From Skeletonema tropicum (taxonomy: Eukaryota; Bacillariophyta; Thalassiosirophyceae; Thalassiosirales; Thalassiosiraceae), in NCBI GenBank assembly GCA_037178625.1, contig CM074147.1, forward strand, positions 868,001-932,000: a DNA stretch of 64,000 nucleotides. The letters are read 5' to 3'. How positions within the stretch are numbered: the stretch's first letter is position 1; the number at the start of each line of letters is the position of its first letter. Below are positions 1 to 10,297 of the stretch, one piece after another. Under the pieces are notes generated by a model. The model searched no databases, had not been told where the DNA came from, and saw only the letters and a list, made by a program, of their open reading frames with translations. A program made the translations under genes and the position numbers.

Positions 1-556
1 TTCTTATTGCTGTAATGATGTTATGGTAGGTACGTCCAACGTCCCCATGGTCAACGTCAACATGAAAAATGAAAAAATGAGAGAGGGTTCGGGAATAAAT
101 AAAAGATGGGTGTCTTATCATTTACACCGTACGTACGCTCGATCGCTCCCTTTGGTACTTACTGCTTGCTACTTGTGTATTATTGCCTATTGCCTGCTTA
201 GAGTCATGTTCTATTGTACTGGCTAGAGATCTACGAAAGCACGCATGCAAGCAGGTCTAAAGGGTTAAAAGTTCTAACTTTGGTTGTTTAAAACTAAATC
301 AGATGTATTTACTTGTACATTCATGCACATCACTTTCTCATGAGCAAGGGAACAAACTTTCTTCTCTTGAGACTCAATCAAATCTCATCAGTTGCTGGTC
401 CACTATTTGGACGCGATAAGGCTTTGGTCTCCTAATTTGAGTGAGTAGCAATCACATGCTCTTCCATGTAATTATTTGAAAGGGCTCAGTTGCTTTCCGA
501 ACCCAACCTGCGTGATAAAACAAGCTGAAAATATGTTCTTCAGAAGTCGTAAATAA
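1..556. other. intergenic, no gene recognised
   Basis: I see no convincing coding region, RNA gene or repeat unit here. Short open frames lack recognisable motifs. The stretch leads into the tandem array that begins near 557. Confidence 0.5.
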
Positions 557-1670
557 GCGCATGAGCCGCTTCTAGTGGCCCATTATACGTGGCGGCGATA
601 GTATAGAAGCACATGTGCACTGCTCAGAGAGCTCTCATACGTAGAAGTGACTTTACAACGTCGTAGCTGAACTGATTGATCCAATACGAGCTGGCCCGTA
701 ACACCACAATCAACTATATCGTATCTATCGTCGTCAATATGTGCATGAGTTGCTTCTAGTGGCCCATTATAAGTGGCGGCGATAGTATAGAAGCACATTT
801 GCACTGCTCAGAGAGCTCTCATACGTAGAAGTGACTTTACAACGTCGTAACTGAACTGATTGATCCAATACGAGCTGGCCCACACCACATCATTCAACCA
901 TATCGTATCTATCGTCGTCAATATGCGCATGAGACGCTTCTAGTGGCCCATTATACGTGGTGGCGATAGTATAGAAGCACATGTGCACTGCTCAGAAAGT
1001 TGGCATACGTAGAAGTGACTTCAAACAACTTCGTAGCTGATCTGAGAGGTCCAAAACGAGCTGGCCCGCAGCACCACATTTAACCATATCGTATCTATCG
1101 TCGTCAATATGCGCATGAGACGCTTCTAGTGGCCCATTATTCGTGGCGGCGATAATACAGAAGCACAGTTGCACTGCTCAGAAGGATAGCATACGTAGAA
1201 GTGACTTTACAACGTCGTAGCTGAACTGAGAGGTCCAATACGAGCTGGCCCACACCACATCATTCAACTATATCGTATCTATCGTAGTCAATATTTGCAT
1301 GAGCTGCTTCTAGTGGCCCATTATACGTGGCGGCGATAGTATAGAAGCGCATTTGCACTTCTAAGAAAGCTGGCATACGTAGAAGTGACTTTACAACGTC
1401 GTAGCTGATCTGAGAGGTCCAATACGAGCTGGCCCGCAACACCACATCTAACCATATCGTATTTATCGTCGTCAATATGCGCCTTAGCCGCTTCTAGTGG
1501 CCCATTATACGTGGCGGCGATAGTATAGAAGCACATTTGCACTGCTCATAAGGATTGCTGCTGTGGAAGCGATGCAACAAGATCGTAGCTGATCTGAGAG
1601 GTCCAATACGAGCTGGCCCGCAACACCACATCTAACTCTATTGTATCTATCGTCGTCATTATGCGCTGAG
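557..1670. repeat. 184-bp tandem satellite, six units plus a partial
   Basis: Unit starts, marked by the GCGCATGAG-like word followed by CGCTTCTAGTGGCCCATTAT, fall at 557, 741, 925, 1111, 1295, 1479 and 1663. The spacing is 184 bp with one 186-bp unit. Units are similar but not identical, differing by scattered substitutions and small indels such as AACACCACAATC versus ACACCACATCATTC. Because 184 is not a multiple of three, the reverse-strand open frames in it are by-products of the repeat and shift frame from unit to unit. The array ends abruptly after 1670. No terminal inverted repeat or transposase is visible, so it reads as a local satellite. Confidence 0.9.
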
Positions 1671-2219
1671 CCGCTTCTACAGTTTTTCATTACACACAGC
1701 ATCCTTTCTTCAGAGAGATGTCATTCGCCCCTTCAGCATCCAAACAAGACTTCATGGTGCGATCACACGATTTTCTGTACTTCGTTTCCGTCATCATTAC
1801 GCGAGAAAGATACGGAGAAAGATACACAAGGAGGTGAATAGGCTTTTGGATATAGGGGGCTTGCATACCTTTTATATCGGGGGGAGTTCCGCAAGCTTTC
1901 CTTTTTGCGAGAAGGGGTAACGGTTAGTTAGCTAAACGCCCGTGTTTTCCCTCTAAATGTATCCAAATATTGGCCAAAATAGACCATTTTACCCCCATTT
2001 AGTCGATTTTGCCATCTGACAGAACCCTCATTATCGGGGGCTTCCCCCTTATCCCCCTTATCCAATGTTTAGCGTTCGCGAAAACCATTGAAACCATGAT
2101 GTGATAGATATTTGATATGCATAGAGATTGTAATCGCCCTACTTATGCTACAACCTTGACCATAGCACCTAACTGCGCTTTCCAATCAACCAAAACCACC
2201 TGATCTCACGCCTGCTAGA
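1671..2219. other. intergenic spacer upstream of the MYND gene
   Basis: No gene recognised. The last 200 bases presumably carry the promoter of the gene starting at 2220, but I can point to no defined element. Confidence 0.4.
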
Positions 2220-3137
2220 ATGAGCGCAAATGACAAGGCTGATCACACTTGTTGCGCTGCATGCGGCATCAAACAACTTGACGACATCAAATTGAAGAAA
2301 TGCACAGCTTGCTATCTCGTTAGTTATTGCAGTGTCCAATGCCAGAAAAATCACAGAAAGCAGCATAAAAAAGAATGCAAAAAACGAATGGCTGAACTGC
2401 GAGAGGAGTTGTTGTTCAAGCAGCCTGAAAGCACCCACTTTGGGGACTGCACAATATGCTGCCTACCATTGGCGATTACCGAAGATAAGTCTTCGATGTC
2501 ATCATGTTGCTGCGTGTTGATTTGTGATGGTTGTGCCTTTAGTAACCAACTGAAAGATGAGCGATCTGTGGATAATCCCCTGTGCCCATTTTGCCGTGAG
2601 CCATATGTAGAGACAGCTGCAGCAGCAGAGCGGAATATTAGGAAACGAATCAACGCTGGCGATCCAGTTGCAATCCGCCAAAAGGGTGTCGAGGCAAAAA
2701 TGGTTCACAACTATGGTGTGGCATTAGAATTCTTGACAAAGGAGAGCAAGATGGGTGATATAGGCGCTCATCATCAGTTAGGAAATATGTATGCGATCGG
2801 GGAGGGAGTTGAAATAGACGCGAAGAAAGGCGTCTATCACTGGGAAGAGGCTGCTATCGGAGGTCATCCTGACGCCAGGTACAATCTTGGGGTAACCGAT
2901 TTTCAGCAATGTAAGTTCGAAAAAGCGGTGAAGCATTTGATGATTGCCGCAAGTCTTGGGCACGATAAAGCTGTAGTAACACTGAAAGAGTGTTATGGGT
3001 GCGGGAAAGTGTCCAAGGCTGACTTTGCCACTGCTCTTCGCGCTCATCAGGCTTTTGTAAATTCAACCAAAAGTTCAGAGAGAGAAGCTGCTGCAAAAGC
3101 TGCAAGTGCACGATCTGATTTTCAGATGAGACGATGA
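2220..3137 (+). CDS. MYND zinc-finger / RING-like / Sel1-repeat protein
   Basis: This single-exon gene encodes 305 residues. Residues about 12-53 form a MYND finger: CAAC, CTAC, YCSVQCQ and a final HKKEC. Residues about 77-125 hold a second Cys cluster, starting CTICCLPL and ending CPFCRE, that resembles a degenerate RING. Residues about 136-265 contain Sel1-like (TPR-like) repeats, with HHQLGNMYAIGEGV and ARYNLGV as the clearest helices. The tail is Ala/Ser rich. MYND fingers and Sel1 repeats both mediate protein-protein contacts. This combination is a large expanded family in Thalassiosira-type diatoms (my recollection), with no assigned function. The ATG at 2220 begins immediately ahead of the MYND domain, which supports that start. 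Confidence 0.85.
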   Translation: MSANDKADHTCCAACGIKQLDDIKLKKCTACYLVSYCSVQCQKNHRKQHKKECKKRMAELREELLFKQPESTHFGDCTICCLPLAITEDKSSMSSCCCVLICDGCAFSNQLKDERSVDNPLCPFCREPYVETAAAAERNIRKRINAGDPVAIRQKGVEAKMVHNYGVALEFLTKESKMGDIGAHHQLGNMYAIGEGVEIDAKKGVYHWEEAAIGGHPDARYNLGVTDFQQCKFEKAVKHLMIAASLGHDKAVVTLKECYGCGKVSKADFATALRAHQAFVNSTKSSEREAAAKAASARSDFQMRR

Positions 3138-3481
3138 AGGTGCATGTTGTAACCTAGTATGTAATTCGTCAGCAAGCACGGTGCTGATAAAAGTAACAAG
3201 ATTTCTCTGCTAATATTACCTAGTTTAAGGGATCTATCATCATCATCAGTCTTTACATTCTTGCATGTCGATCCAAACGTTCTATGCTATTTCCCGGCTA
3301 GTATTTCCACTGCTGCCAGTTGTTTGGCTGCTTTGTGCATTTTGAGTAAGTTCTATGCCCCCTCGCGCATTCTCTAGCTATTACCATATTGCCTCTGGTC
3401 TTGATCAACTTTGTAAAACTTTAGGTGATGACAAACCATTCTCAAACTAGCACACAGCGACAGGGGGCCTACCAATATACA
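3138..3481. other. convergent intergenic spacer
   Basis: This spacer lies between the 3' ends of the MYND gene (+) and the VMA22-like gene (-). I see nothing beyond untranslated sequence. Confidence 0.4.
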
Positions 3482-4186
3482 TTACTCCCCCTGCTCCTGA
3501 ACTATTGTTATAATTTGTCTAGCCAAATTAGCCACCTCGACATAATACGCCAACGATTCCCTCGAATAAGATTGAGCCACACGCAATGCTGGAGGAGGAA
3601 CACCAAATAGCTGTAACGGATCTGATGGTCCTTTCTGAGATTCTACTGGTGGTTGCTCCTCCTCCTTTGTCCATGCTGTTATGTTTGACTCGTCATTGTT
3701 GTTACTGTTGTTGTTGCCTCCCTTGTTTTTACGCCGTCTCAAGCCCTCTTGGTTGCTATTATTATACTCTTCATTAGTATTTTCTGAAATATTTGTAGCT
3801 GTATTGGCAGCTTCATTGGCCGCTTCACGGTTTATCCCGTCAATTCCATCAAAATGCAATACCATAGTGTTCACATCCATTTTTTGTTTGTCATTATCAT
3901 CCAAATCATGTTCATCCACCAACTCAGGCTCCTCCTCCTCACCACCACCTTGAACCTCAATAACCGCAGTCGCCTCAAGCTCCTCCCTCACACTCTCCAC
4001 AGAATACTCACTAGATCCAAGAGGACCACCACCAGATGATTGATATCCACGTCCACGACGTGCCTTTGTTATGTTCCATAGCGTGGATTTGAAGTTTGTG
4101 GAGGCGGTGCTGTGTAGAGTGGAATATTGGTGGAGGAGGGTTAGGAGGGTGGTGGTTGGAGTGGTGTTGTTGTTGGTGGCTGTCAT
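3482..4186 (-). CDS. VMA22: VMA22/CCDC115-like V-ATPase assembly factor
   Basis: The gene encodes about 234 residues from the ATG at 4184-4186; the frame is open slightly further upstream but without an ATG. Vma22/CCDC115 proteins are assembly factors of the V-ATPase Vo sector at the ER. The C-terminus carries the family's diagnostic segment, DPLQLFGVPPPALRVAQ followed by a helix ending NLARQIITIVQEQ. The N-terminus (LLTLLHQYSTLHSTAS, then a segment ending KARRGRGYQ) matches the short helical head of the family, which precedes a YxxExV-like stretch. The middle is low complexity, rich in Glu and Asn, and longer than in animal or yeast members. No intron is needed. The call rests on the two conserved ends recognised by eye. 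Confidence 0.65.
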   Translation of the reverse strand: MTATNNNTTPTTTLLTLLHQYSTLHSTASTNFKSTLWNITKARRGRGYQSSGGGPLGSSEYSVESVREELEATAVIEVQGGGEEEEPELVDEHDLDDNDKQKMDVNTMVLHFDGIDGINREAANEAANTATNISENTNEEYNNSNQEGLRRRKNKGGNNNSNNNDESNITAWTKEEEQPPVESQKGPSDPLQLFGVPPPALRVAQSYSRESLAYYVEVANLARQIITIVQEQGE

Positions 4187-4650
4187 GGTGGTTGTATTGT
4201 CGTCGAACACTGACAGAGCAGCTGCTGCAATACTAAAAATGAGGAGCAGGTATAGAATATAGAAGGAGCCCTACCATAAGCAATGACAGTGATCAGTGAT
4301 CAATGCAATAGCCGAGCAAGCAAGTGCAAAAAATGAGAGCAAAGATGTGTCCAAATCTTGTTTATAAGTGTCCACTTTTGAGCACTTTGAGTATCTTTCG
4401 GATATGTAGAAGATGCTCTCAGCTCATCAGCCTCGACTTCAGCTCGAGTCTGCTCGAGTCTCGATAATATTATGTCTGCAGATGACGGCTGGTTGTGGTT
4501 GTACTCATACTGTGCTGGCAAAATCTAACCATTGAATCATTCCATATTACATACGAACTAGATGATGGCCAAAGAGAAGACATGCTTAAGCCAATGGCTG
4601 CATACTTCTTGGGCGCTCGTATGCTCTCCGATCTGATCTCTGTTTCTTGT

Positions 4651-4762
4651 GACAGAGGTACTCTTACGGGCGATTGCGGTTCCGTACATGCTGCTGTATA
4701 ATTGTGGCGGCGATGCCATCCTATTATTTTATCTTGCGTGATGTCAAGTTTCTACAACAGTA
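4651..4762 (+). pseudogene. fragment of the sterol-desaturase gene at 34836
   Basis: This stretch aligns with 34974-35080 inside the desaturase coding region. Shared words include GTACTCTTA, CCGTACATGCTGCT, ATAATTGT and GGCGGCGATGCCATCCTAT, then CTACAACAGTA against ATACAACAGTA. Small insertions and deletions break the reading frame. No other part of the desaturase gene is recognisable nearby, so this is a short decayed duplicate. The rest of 4187-4936 holds no gene I can support; a 73-residue reverse frame at 4300-4521 has no recognisable motif. Confidence 0.75.
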
Positions 4763-4936
4763 GAGACGGACGAAAAACATGAAACTATTTAGGAAAGAGA
4801 TTGAATTTAGATGTTAATACGTTACAATAACTTCGGTCGATTTTTTAGATGAGAGGAGGTTAGAGACAACGTCAATAGGTCGGCGCCGATTCGATTAGTG
4901 GACGTACGTGAAGAAAAGTCACGTCTCATCACAAAA

Positions 4937-7223
4937 TCATGGCACCTGCAACAAGCACTGCTGCCATGATGGTCTTCAAATTTATTGCACTGCGCAGAGA
5001 TGGGAAAAACAAAAAATGTTAGAATAAGGTGGTTGGATGACTGAAATAATGCGGTGTTTCAAGATCATGAACTTACCCACTGGGAGATTCTGTGGTCTCT
5101 TCTACAGATTCAGTAGAAGGAGCTGTGTAAATCTGACCGAGATTCCACAGCTGAGTCTCTCCCGGCACCTCACTTACTCCATCATTGTCGACTGACAGTC
5201 ACACATTTCCTGGCGTAAAGGCCAACCCCTCCAACTTCACATACAAAGGTGCTCCCGCAGCCTTTATCGGGTTGGTAAGATCCAACACTAATGTCTTCTC
5301 AAGAGTGGCTCCATCCTCAATATCGCTTCCAAGATTGATGGAGTAGATCCTCTTGATGGCAGAGTCAAGCCCTACTTGGTTGTCTCGTTCCAAGACCAAA
5401 TAGTTTCCATCTCCTGCGTTGGAGATATCAGAAAGACCTACCCATCCTCCTAGCTGTGACTCACGTGCGTCGAGTGGCTAGCAAGCAAACTTCCAAGTGC
5501 CATCGACCGTATTGTAGATGCCAATCCTTGGTAAATTATCTTCGCCGACCCAAGCCCTCTGGAAGGCAACAATGACATGATCTTCGTCATCATTTGCTGT
5601 CACTCCCTCGAATCCGAATCGCAGCAATCCAGAATCCATCTGAAACGGCTACAATGCCTTCCTGATCAATGTTGACAGTCTTATCATCATTAATCATTGC
5701 AGCAATGTCATCGGCACTGAACTCATTGTCGACGCCATCTTCAGTGACACTTCCTCTAGGCTGGACAGCTGCTAGAATATATTATTTGGGTCGGTTATGG
5801 ACTGACTGGATCACTCACATCGTAGACAATAGTTACGCGTCCTCCTTCAGAGTTGAGAAAGGGCTCTTGCAGGTCGACGACGTATAACAAGTTCTCGATG
5901 GCAAATCCAAAATCACCTGACGATTCATCAGCGTAATTACCCACACTAGTCAAGATTTGATCGACAGTGATGCCACTATCCCACACAGCAGTACCATCAG
6001 ATGAGAAAATTGTGAAGCCACGAGATCCACCAGCACTAGATGCTAGCGTTGAGAAAGATACGAGAGAGAGAGGTCGCGGAATGGAGCTTATAAAATCTGA
6101 AAAAGATCATTCGGTTATACTGTGCAATCATCATCTTACCTCCCTTGTTGGCAGAAGCAAAGTACTCCGTACCAATCCAGGCAACGCCATCAGCCTCACG
6201 CAAAACAGATATAGAATCTGACTGATCAATAATGCCATCGTCTGTCAAATCAACATTCGTAAGGTCGACACTTCCTTGGCTTACACTTTCAATCACAGAT
6301 GCGTTATCAACGTCGATCATAACGAATGCATTATTCTTTGGGAGAGATACTACGGCCTTGTTCTCTTCATTGATGGAAATGCTTGCAGGATGGGGTGCAT
6401 CAGGATTTGCCAACCCGCTAAGTCCTGTAATGTTGACCATTTTAGGGTCTGACCAAGACATTGGATCTTCTGCGGAGATATCAATAATGTATACTGCACC
6501 TGCTCCGATAGAACTGATTGTGGCGTATTGTTTGTCGGGACTAAGTGCCAGCCCTTTGAGGAGAAAACAAAATTAGGAGACATTAGCAATTGTGAAGGCG
6601 CAAGAGAATAACCAAACGAGGGCATGAAGCATTGTCATGAGATGACTTACAATCAGGCTCTCTGTGAGACCAACTTCCTTCATAATTTCCTTCGTCGCGA
6701 GATTCACAACAACCATCTTCCCTTCCGATGCAGCATCCTTCGTCGCGACGGCCACAATAGCATACTTGTCATCCTTCACAGCCACGACTGTGGGCTTGCC
6801 CGGAAGAGGCATGGTCCCTGCCGGTGATGGATTAAAAGCATCTGAGATATCCGTAAAACCGAGCGAATAGAGAAATGGATCGGCGTAGATAGCAGTATTG
6901 CCATCGGTGGTAGTAGAGACGGTGAATGCTGCGGCGTAGTTATCGAGGTTGCATGTGTCATCAAGCTGGAGACATGTAGGGAAGGTAGAGACGCGATTCT
7001 AATGATCGATATGAAACAACGTTGTGGTAGATCAGAGTGAGATGACGACGTAAGCATTATATGCAATCAATACGGGATCTCAATATGCAACTTGCCCAGT
7101 ACGGCCCATCCGCGGTAGCCAGGCGAGAGGATAGGGTGAGCAATGCGACAAACAAGATCTAAAATCTAAGTTGTCATCGAATCTTGCGCTGTTTTATGTA
7201 TTTACCCTTGTTCTTGCATCCAT
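4937..7223 (-). pseudogene. secreted beta-propeller / phytase-like esterase gene, disrupted
   Basis: Exons read: 7206-7223 (MDARTR), about 7085-7158 (signal peptide core ILFVALLTLSSRLATA), 6651-6998, 6140-6553, 5819-6042, about 5077 to 5775, and 4937-4989. Introns have GT-AG ends; the exon 2/3 junction is not resolved. The product matches bacterial secreted YVTN-propeller proteins with a C-terminal esterase-like phytase domain: GFTDISDAFNP, ALSPDKQYA, LREADGVAWIGTEYFASANKGG, GGSRGFTIF, LGGWVGLSDI, YLVLERDNQ. The last exon adds a hydrophobic tail (AAVLVAGAMIL), GPI-anchor-like. Three lesions lie in the phytase-like part: a TAG at 5478-5480 where I expect Tyr, a TGA at 5199-5201 where I expect Trp, and a frame break with apparent loss of about 30 codons between SDGFW and RFGFEGV near 5630. 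The splice sites I could trace elsewhere remain intact, so inactivation looks recent or allelic. Confidence 0.7.
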
Positions 7224-7407
7224 GTAACTACTTTGAGGTAAAGCTTATTATCCACGGCCCATCCGCGGTAGCCAGGCGAGAGGATAGGGTGAGCAATGCA
7301 ACAAACAAGATCTAAAATCTAAGTTGTCATCGAATCTTGCGCTGTTTTATGTATTTACCCTTGTTCTTGCATCCATGTAACTACTTTGAGGTAAAGCTTA
7401 TTATCCA
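7102..7407. repeat. 153-bp tandem duplication over the 5' end of the phytase-like gene
   Basis: Bases 7102-7254 and 7255-7407 are direct copies that differ at one visible position (GCGACA versus GCAACA). Each copy, read on the minus strand, contains the same small first exon with its ATG, a GTAAAT donor, and most of the signal-peptide exon. The gene therefore has two potential starts, at 7223 and 7376. A transcript from the distal copy would have to splice past or read through the proximal one. Confidence 0.9.
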
Positions 7408-7566
7408 TCTCTCCTGCTCTTGCGTTACATTATCAATCTCTGCAAATTATTCGTGAATAAGACTATCTCTACTCCACAATGAAGGCAAGCTGGAACAACC
7501 AGCACAACTCAACCTAATTACTTATACTTGTTTGTCCCAGCTTCCTACGAACGCTTTCCAGCTTGT

Positions 7567-8781
7567 TCAACCAAAGGCACCAGCCTTCCTGAGGATTCCG
7601 CTCGATCGTGCAGTATCCGCAGCTCTCTTCCTTCGTATCATATCCTCACCATGCGGCTTGGCAATATTCTCATACATTTTCTTGTCGAGACCCCTCAACT
7701 TCAGCAGCTTCACAGGGTCTACAGATGTAACATTTGCCAACTCTCGGCACTGAGCAGCAATCATGGCGGGGACTTGATTGAAATAAGCCTGGATGACCTC
7801 GCCCCTATCCACACCCTCTCTAGCAGATTGCAACTTTGATAAGTAGGGTTTCATTTGTTTTATCATCCAAGTTGCACGCTCCAAACATGCTGCCTTATCA
7901 TGAGTTAGAAGGATGCATTCAGAAGCACGTTTACTTGCAAATGTGTAAGTCCACATTGCCCAAATATCTCTAGCCATTTGATGGCACCGAAATGATTCGT
8001 CCGGTGTTGAGGAAATTTTTGGATGTAAAAATACCATAGCTGATTCCAATGATGCCTTCCACCAAACTTGTAATCCATCATCAGGATGAGAATGTATGTA
8101 ACCCTGAATTCTGCCACCGTCCACCTTGCCAAATGAGTTACTTCCATGATGAACCTGCCGACTAATACGCTCCCCCCGAAATAACGATTGCATGATCCAC
8201 TGTGTGAGGCAGCATCGGTACAAGGGATTGTCGTTGGTATGATTTTCGACTACTGCCTCCTGATCCACTTTAAAGGCTTGGTAAATTGCATCGTGCAGTC
8301 CATAATCTAAAGCGAATTTGTATGGGCCGGATCCATCAAGCGGGTCGTCGTGCAACACTTGCACTCTCAGTAGTGGTGGGCTAGAGTCGTCCATCAACTT
8401 CTCGACTGTGGATTTTGCAATGGACTGAGAACGCCCCTTGAGAGTGGGGCACTCCGCCTTGTGTCCGCCATTCTTCCAATGATTTACCTGACAAGAACGC
8501 CCGCAATAGAAAGCAGATCCACAAGCTGTGCATTCCATAGTGCCACAGTACTCAGATCCACATCCATCGCATGCGGGGTAGTCAGGAAGACGATCTGCTT
8601 TCTTCGGCCGAGGATCAACGCGGTCCAATCCAACTGCAGCTCGAGCGTTATTCAGCTGTTCAGCAGCAGCCTCGCCATCGAATTCATAAGGATCATCATT
8701 CACGGATACATTTGTTGTGGCGGCTGATGCCACGTTGGCTGCCTTCTTTTGCTTCGATTTCTTTTTCTTTGACGATGGCAT
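7567..8781 (-). CDS. MYND zinc-finger protein
   Basis: This is a 404-residue single-exon gene. The N-terminus is Lys/Ala rich (SSKKKKSKQKK), possibly a nuclear targeting signal. A MYND finger lies at about residues 70-112: CDGCGSEYCG, MECTACG, FYCGRSCQ and HKAEC. The rest, about 115-404, is a mostly helical region with no domain I recognise; clear stretches are WIMQSLFRGERISRQVHHG and CILLTHDKAACLERA. The layout fits diatom MYND-plus-unknown-C-terminus proteins. It has no sequence relation to the Sel1 type at 2220 beyond the finger. TATATA-containing sequence lies about 100 bases upstream (8879-8890). Function is unknown. Confidence 0.8.
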   Translation of the reverse strand: MPSSKKKKSKQKKAANVASAATTNVSVNDDPYEFDGEAAAEQLNNARAAVGLDRVDPRPKKADRLPDYPACDGCGSEYCGTMECTACGSAFYCGRSCQVNHWKNGGHKAECPTLKGRSQSIAKSTVEKLMDDSSPPLLRVQVLHDDPLDGSGPYKFALDYGLHDAIYQAFKVDQEAVVENHTNDNPLYRCCLTQWIMQSLFRGERISRQVHHGSNSFGKVDGGRIQGYIHSHPDDGLQVWWKASLESAMVFLHPKISSTPDESFRCHQMARDIWAMWTYTFASKRASECILLTHDKAACLERATWMIKQMKPYLSKLQSAREGVDRGEVIQAYFNQVPAMIAAQCRELANVTSVDPVKLLKLRGLDKKMYENIAKPHGEDMIRRKRAADTARSSGILRKAGAFG

Positions 8782-9143
8782 CTTTACTATGGGCCTATTG
8801 ATCTCTAAAAGATAATCGACGCTGGATTAGCTTAGCCAGTGGCGGGCGTAATGTTGTCGTAAGCTGCAATCCGCCCGATCTATATAAGTGGGAAGGTGAT
8901 GGGTTATGTAAGTATTATTGGGTTCATCAAAAGCTCTATCAAAAGGTTCATGCGGGGAGTGCCGCTCAGCCGCAAGGAATTAGTGAGTACCGTCAAATAT
9001 GAAAATCTTGTCCAAATTTGTCCATTTTCGAGGACATATACTTACTACCGCGCAAAAAAATTGCTCCAGGAGCATCTAGGTCCCGAGTTCGCTAGTAAAA
9101 AAGTGATTAGCAAGCACTTTGGTCACGAGTCTGCACAAAATTT
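8782..9143. other. intergenic spacer
   Basis: This is the upstream region of the minus-strand MYND gene and the downstream region of the next minus-strand gene. A short plus-strand frame (8896-9147) shows no recognisable motif and is not called. Confidence 0.4.
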
Positions 9144-10120
9144 CTAGCAACCATGTCGACATATCCACTCCGTAGCCTGGTAAGTTTCTTGGTATACTTG
9201 TGCACTAGAATAACCAGGTATTATGTGATAGCACACATTATTGGCTGTCGATTGGCAAATAGCCCAATTCAAATGAATCATGACTCTTCCTAATGTACCT
9301 GGACACAATGATAGCATAGCATAGAGCATGGACAATTTGCCCTGGATAATAATCCATTTCTTTGCGTGTAGATTATCTATCATGATCTTGCTGATAGGAA
9401 ATGCTGCCACTGCAGAAACAAAACAAAAGACTGCATTGAGGAGTAGTAACCGCTGATAGGTCATGGCGTTGCTGATAATAGCGCGATCGACGAAAGCAAG
9501 CAGTGCAGTTGAAATCATCGATAATCCAGCAAACAGTGGATGGATCTTGTATGACAGAAGCTTTTGGGATGCAATCTCCTTCCCGGAGTAAAGATATGCT
9601 GAAACTCGATCAAAGTGAGATGTCAGAACATCATCTGATGGATTAGTTTGGCCATAAATCCACTTAGAGAATCGCCACACAGTTTTTGGCCCTACTAACG
9701 CAAATGCCATACCATACAGCGGCAACGAGGCAACTGCTGGTGCCACTTTGAGCCCATCGATGATCTTTTTTGTAAGTGGCTTTGACTTACAATCATTAAT
9801 ACTCTCGGTATTGATGGCCATCAAAGAGTGATGGTGCGTATCTAACGACTGTGGATATTGAGATTGGGAACGCTAAAGGAAGCAGCGAAATGTACAAGAG
9901 CAAGAGATGAACGGATGAGTTTTTGTTGGTATGTTTGATAATATCATAGAACAGCAGTTTTCATAGAACTCACCTTCAAAACAGGGTTGGACTTCTCAGC
10001 AATTGATTTGAGGTCATCAAGAGCAGCATTTTGAGCCACAAATGTACGAGTTGCGGTTGCGGGTGCTGGGGCAAAGGCCGCGGCGGATCCAGCCAAGATT
10101 GAGATAAGAGCGAGCTTCAT
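9144..10120 (-). CDS. FCP-type plastid presequence exon joined to an unknown multi-pass membrane protein
   Basis: Exon 1 (9974-10120) encodes 49 residues: signal peptide MKLALISILAGSAAA, then FAPAPA, then a segment ending DLKSIAEKSNPVLK. This is the bipartite diatom plastid presequence plus the start of a fucoxanthin-chlorophyll protein, which would normally continue YYDPL. It ends at a GTGAGT donor. No light-harvesting body follows. Using the CAG acceptor at 9849-9851, the next exon (9144-9848) is in frame and encodes about 234 residues with four hydrophobic segments (near KVAPAVASLPLYGMAFALVG, HPLFAGLSMISTALLAFV, LLLLNAVFCFVSAVAAFP and KLSMLYAMLSLCPG). I do not recognise this body. Either an exon gave a plastid signal to a new protein, or a truncated FCP gene sits beside an unrelated frame. 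Splicing is inferred. Confidence 0.5.
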
Positions 10121-10297
10121 GGTTGTTTATTGTTGACCAGAGATTGTTTAAGGGTCTCGTAGGTAGCTATATCTATGATATGGGCGATAGTGTAACTACC
10201 GTAGGAATGGTCCGGGTGATAATGATCACGAGATTTGGAAGATACTTAGGATGCTTGTTTGTAGGGAAGAAACACTGATTGTTGTGCTAGCACGACC

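Noticed and set aside
583..1702. Several similar minus-strand open frames starting MQMCFYTIAATYNGPLEA
   Set aside because: They are produced by the 184-bp satellite, shift frame between units and have no homology-like features beyond the repeat itself.
8896..9147. 83-residue plus-strand frame
   Set aside because: No motif, no recognisable family, and it lies in the spacer between two minus-strand genes.
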